The notes beneath the pieces are model-generated. The model did not search any database. It was not told where the DNA came from and was given only the letters and a program-made list of their open reading frames with translations. Both the position numbers and the translations under genes were made by a program. Positions 61,244 through 64,000 of a DNA stretch of 64,000 nucleotides are shown here, one piece after another. Origin of the DNA: JBIOHP01 sp044449065 (GTDB taxonomy: Bacteria > Bacteroidota > Ignavibacteria > UBA10030 > SZUA-254); the NCBI GenBank assembly GCA_044449065.1, contig JBIOHP010000001.1, forward strand, positions 124,001-188,000, given 5' to 3'. How positions within the stretch are numbered: the stretch's first letter is position 1; every line of letters starts with the position of its first letter.

Positions 61244-62053
61244 ATGTTTATAGATTCGCACGCCCATTTATTTTTCAAGGATTATCAGCACGATCTCGAT
61301 GAGGTTATCAAGCGTGCGCGTGATGAAGGAATAGAATACATCATTAATCCGGGCACCGATTTAGAAACAAGCAGAAAAGCAATCGCTCTTGCGGAAAAAT
61401 ACGACATGGTTTACTCCTGTGTCGGTTTCCATCCCCATGACGCTTCCAAGGCAGATGACAAATCGCTTGAAGAAATTGAAAAATTAAGCTATCACCCGAA
61501 AGTAGTCGCTATCGGAGAAATCGGTTTGGATTATCATTACGATTTCTCCCCGCGCGAGATACAACGGAAAGTGTTCGCCGCGCAAATAGAGATAGCCGGC
61601 AGAAGAAATTTACCGATTGTGATTCATTCCCGCGAATCGGAAGAAGACGTTCTTTCGGTGACAGAATCGATGATGAAAGCGAATCCGACGTGGAGGAGCC
61701 GTGATGAGAATAAATTACCGCGCGGGGTTTTCCATTGCTTCCCCGGCGATGTTGCGATGGCTCGGAAAGTAATTGATTGGAATTTCTATATCTCAATCCC
61801 GGGTCCCATAACGTTCACACATAAAACAAAACCGAACACTATGGCTGAGGTGGTAAAAGAAATTCCCCTTGAAGATATTTTATTGGAAACCGATAGCCCC
61901 TACCTTACGCCGGTTCCCTTGAGAGGCAAAAGAAATGAACCGGCGAATATACCACTCATCGCAAAAAAAATTGCAGATATTCGGCAAGTAGATATCCAAA
62001 CAGTCGGTAAAATTTCATCGGAAAATGTGAAAAAATTATTTGGGATTACTTAA
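61244..62053 (+). CDS. TatD family metal-dependent hydrolase/DNase
   Basis: 269 residues. TIM-barrel metal ligands are visible in order: DSHAHL at the N-terminus, GEIGLDYHY, IHSRESEED, HCFPGD and ETDSPYLTPVPLRGK. TatD-type enzymes are 3'-5' exonucleases or D-aminoacyl-tRNA deacylases. It starts 35 bp after the aminotransferase gene and is unlikely to share its function. Confidence 0.94.
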   Translation: MFIDSHAHLFFKDYQHDLDEVIKRARDEGIEYIINPGTDLETSRKAIALAEKYDMVYSCVGFHPHDASKADDKSLEEIEKLSYHPKVVAIGEIGLDYHYDFSPREIQRKVFAAQIEIAGRRNLPIVIHSRESEEDVLSVTESMMKANPTWRSRDENKLPRGVFHCFPGDVAMARKVIDWNFYISIPGPITFTHKTKPNTMAEVVKEIPLEDILLETDSPYLTPVPLRGKRNEPANIPLIAKKIADIRQVDIQTVGKISSENVKKLFGIT

Positions 62054-62110
62054 TTAAAAACGAATGGATAAACCATTCGCCAGCTCCTTAAACCACATGG
62101 AGAAATCGAC

Positions 62111-64000
62111 GTGAAACCTATCATAAGCACGATGCTTTTAATTTTCTTATTCCAAATCTCGCTCTATGCCCAAAACGGCATGTCTAACTCCGGAAATAAT
62201 AAAACCCCTGCCGAATATCCCGATAAAATAAGAGATATACTCACAATGCAAGATCGACGGCTCCCGTTTGAAAGCAAACTTATCGGTTTACTCGATGATT
62301 CTAGCGCTACGGTGCGTGAAAAAGCTCTCCTTTGTTTTGCGAATCTGCAGGATACCAATGCCATCCCGCTCCTTGTGGATAGAATAAATAACGAAGCGGC
62401 TGTTTTTGCCATAGGACAGACGGGTGGCCTTCTTTCGATGAAAAACCGGGCTTCATTAGAACATGATTTGATCTGGGAACGGTTTGATAGGATTACGGAC
62501 GTGAAAGTACAGAACCGCTTGATTGAGGAGATTGGTAAATTCGGCACAGAGCAGGCGTTAATAGACCTATACCAACGATTTAGCGGTGATGATAAAAAAG
62601 ATTTCCAGACCGGATTTACGATGAGTATCGCGCGCTTCGCAATCCGGGGCGTAGTAACTGATGATGCAACGCGCTACGTGGTGAATCTTGTCAGGGATAT
62701 TGATAAAGCCCCGTGGCAAGCTGTGTATGCTCTTCAACGGATTGGAAAACATCCGGTTATCGACGTGAATATTCAGATCATTCAACCCCTCTTCAGACAT
62801 TCCGATCCGTTGGTGAGAATGTATTTTGCGACACTCTTGGGAAAATTGAAAGATCCGACGGTTGCCATCGAGCCGCTCGGCAAGTTAGCTGAATTTGATC
62901 CCGATTGGCGGGTGCAGGTTACTGCCATAAAAGCGCTGGGCAATTTCGATCTGCGAAATCAGGATCAGGTTATTGCAGGTTTCAATAAATTGCTGTTCAA
63001 CGATAATTTATACATTCCCATTATCACGATTCAAACCGTTGGGAATCTTGCATTGCAGCAAAATGATTCTCCCGACATGAAAAAATTATTCGATTTTTTA
63101 AAACGATTTTCTCTCAACGACGGTCATGGTTATGTATGGCAGGTTCAGGTAGAGGCGTCATTGGCATTGGCAAAACTGATAGGAAGGGAAGCGGTTCAGT
63201 ATATCAATTTGAAGGATGTTGAAAACAAGCAGGCAGAGGGAAGACTCCTCACGGCGCTTGGAACAACCGGCTCGGAGGATGCGCTCAATATCCTCATTTC
63301 ATACGTTGATAAAAATGATCCCCTGTCATCACGCTCGGCTCTGGAAGGGTTGCAGGAATTAGTAAGAGCAAATCCCCGTAACCAGGTAATCATCACAAAA
63401 ACTATAGATGCCGCTATCAGGGGATTGAGTAGCGGAGATGTGGCGATCGTTACTACCGGCGCATCGATCCTGGGTGATTCTCTCTGTGCCAAACAGAGTT
63501 CAATCGATCCGTTGCTTGATGTGATGGAAAAACTTCGCGTTCCTGACGACATAGAAGCGATTCAGGAAGTATGCGCGAGTCTGGGAAAGCTCAAAGACCG
63601 CCGGGCGGTTCAATCGCTGGAAAAAATTTTGAATCAACCCGATCGTTCAGTAAAGCTTGCAGCACTCGACGCGTTGAAATCGATTACCGGAAAGGTTTAT
63701 ACTACCGATATGAGGGTGGAGCCCTTATACACCGATTTCGATTTCCGATATTTAGAATTATTCCCCGGACATATTCAATTAAAGATGGAAACCGCCCGCG
63801 GCGATGTGATAATGGAACTTAATCAGGATGCGGCGCCTTTTACGATATTAAGTTTTTTAAAACTCGTGCAGCAGCGAGGGTTCTATCGCGGCAGGACATT
63901 TCATCGCATCGTTCCGAATTTTGTTGTCCAGGGCGGCGATCCCCGCGGGGACGGGTGGGGAGGACCCGGACATACGCTCCGATCAGAAATCTCAATGCTT
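62111..64000 (+). CDS. HEAT-repeat protein fused to a cyclophilin-type peptidyl-prolyl isomerase (3' end outside window)
   Basis: An unbroken frame of 630 codons from GTG 62111 to the window edge. A signal segment (MLLIFLFQISLYAQ) is followed by ~520 residues of HEAT-like helical pairs (e.g. LLDDSSATVREKALLCFANL, LVRMYFATLLGKLKDPT). From ~555 a cyclophilin domain begins: IKMETARGDVIMELNQDAAP, then GFYRGRTFHRIVPNFVVQGGDP, which carries the catalytic Arg and core motif. It is a periplasmic or secreted folding factor, with the repeats as a likely docking platform (inference). Confidence 0.88.
   Translation, partial: MKPIISTMLLIFLFQISLYAQNGMSNSGNNKTPAEYPDKIRDILTMQDRRLPFESKLIGLLDDSSATVREKALLCFANLQDTNAIPLLVDRINNEAAVFAIGQTGGLLSMKNRASLEHDLIWERFDRITDVKVQNRLIEEIGKFGTEQALIDLYQRFSGDDKKDFQTGFTMSIARFAIRGVVTDDATRYVVNLVRDIDKAPWQAVYALQRIGKHPVIDVNIQIIQPLFRHSDPLVRMYFATLLGKLKDPTVAIEPLGKLAEFDPDWRVQVTAIKALGNFDLRNQDQVIAGFNKLLFNDNLYIPIITIQTVGNLALQQNDSPDMKKLFDFLKRFSLNDGHGYVWQVQVEASLALAKLIGREAVQYINLKDVENKQAEGRLLTALGTTGSEDALNILISYVDKNDPLSSRSALEGLQELVRANPRNQVIITKTIDAAIRGLSSGDVAIVTTGASILGDSLCAKQSSIDPLLDVMEKLRVPDDIEAIQEVCASLGKLKDRRAVQSLEKILNQPDRSVKLAALDALKSITGKVYTTDMRVEPLYTDFDFRYLELFPGHIQLKMETARGDVIMELNQDAAPFTILSFLKLVQQRGFYRGRTFHRIVPNFVVQGGDPRGDGWGGPGHTLRSEISML

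Overview
The window is a chromosomal segment from a Gram-negative bacterium, most likely of the Ignavibacteriota/Chlorobiota side of the Bacteroidota-Chlorobiota group (inference). Evidence for two membranes: an Omp85/BamA-type protein, a TonB-dependent receptor with a carboxypeptidase-regulatory-like plug extension, an M23 endopeptidase and lipobox proteins. YbeY has the Bacteroidota-like GYND variant instead of GYDH. Unlike Bacteroidetes proper, at least ten genes have ordinary sigma70-like promoters (TTGACA-like, mostly 17 bp, TAtAaT-like) and several have good Shine-Dalgarno sequences. TTG starts are common. No rRNA, tRNA, CRISPR, transposase or integrase was found.

Layout. 1-841: end of an M16 peptidase. 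1190-3937: a soluble GAF histidine kinase and an NtrC-type sigma54 activator. 4063-4076: a canonical sigma54 promoter (GG-N10-GC) that opens a ~11-kb run of six paralogous ABC-2 permeases, one ATPase and a NEW3-domain membrane protein (4114-15264). This is the most unusual system in the window: one ATPase for six permeases, all ending in the same C-terminal motif, apparently under dedicated two-component/sigma54 control. 15.5-20.7 kb is an accessory, repeat-rich stretch: an HNH protein, a highly structured leader before trpS, a FISUMP surface protein with an in-frame stop inside what looks like a hypervariable tail, an ORF6N protein with palindromes, a 146-bp hairpin and several dispersed repeats. 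20.7-22.0 kb: an uncharacterised class I isoprenoid-synthase-like enzyme.

22.2-24.7 kb: scpA-scpB and a RluB-type pseudouridine synthase. 24.9-27.1 kb: an orphan DNA methyltransferase facing ackA. 27.6-31.3 kb: PspC protein, small membrane protein, M64 and M14 metallopeptidases. 31.4-38.6 kb: methyltransferase, lysS, TonB-dependent receptor with a co-transcribed exported protein, and a GT2 glycosyltransferase. 38.7-48.1 kb: S41 protease, gamma-carbonic-anhydrase-like protein, metallo-beta-lactamase-fold protein, hypothetical-ybeY-DUF494, topA-xer-hpf-hprK. 48.2-55.0 kb: M23 peptidase, DUF2795 protein, BamA-like protein, holB and metG.

55.3-56.9 kb: an exported trypsin-like protease followed by a free-standing copy of its N-terminal domain, a possible protease/inhibitor pair. 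57.1-64.0 kb: membrane-fused spermidine-synthase-like protein, GT4 glycosyltransferase, RffA/WecE-type sugar aminotransferase, TatD nuclease, and a HEAT-repeat/cyclophilin fusion that runs off the window.
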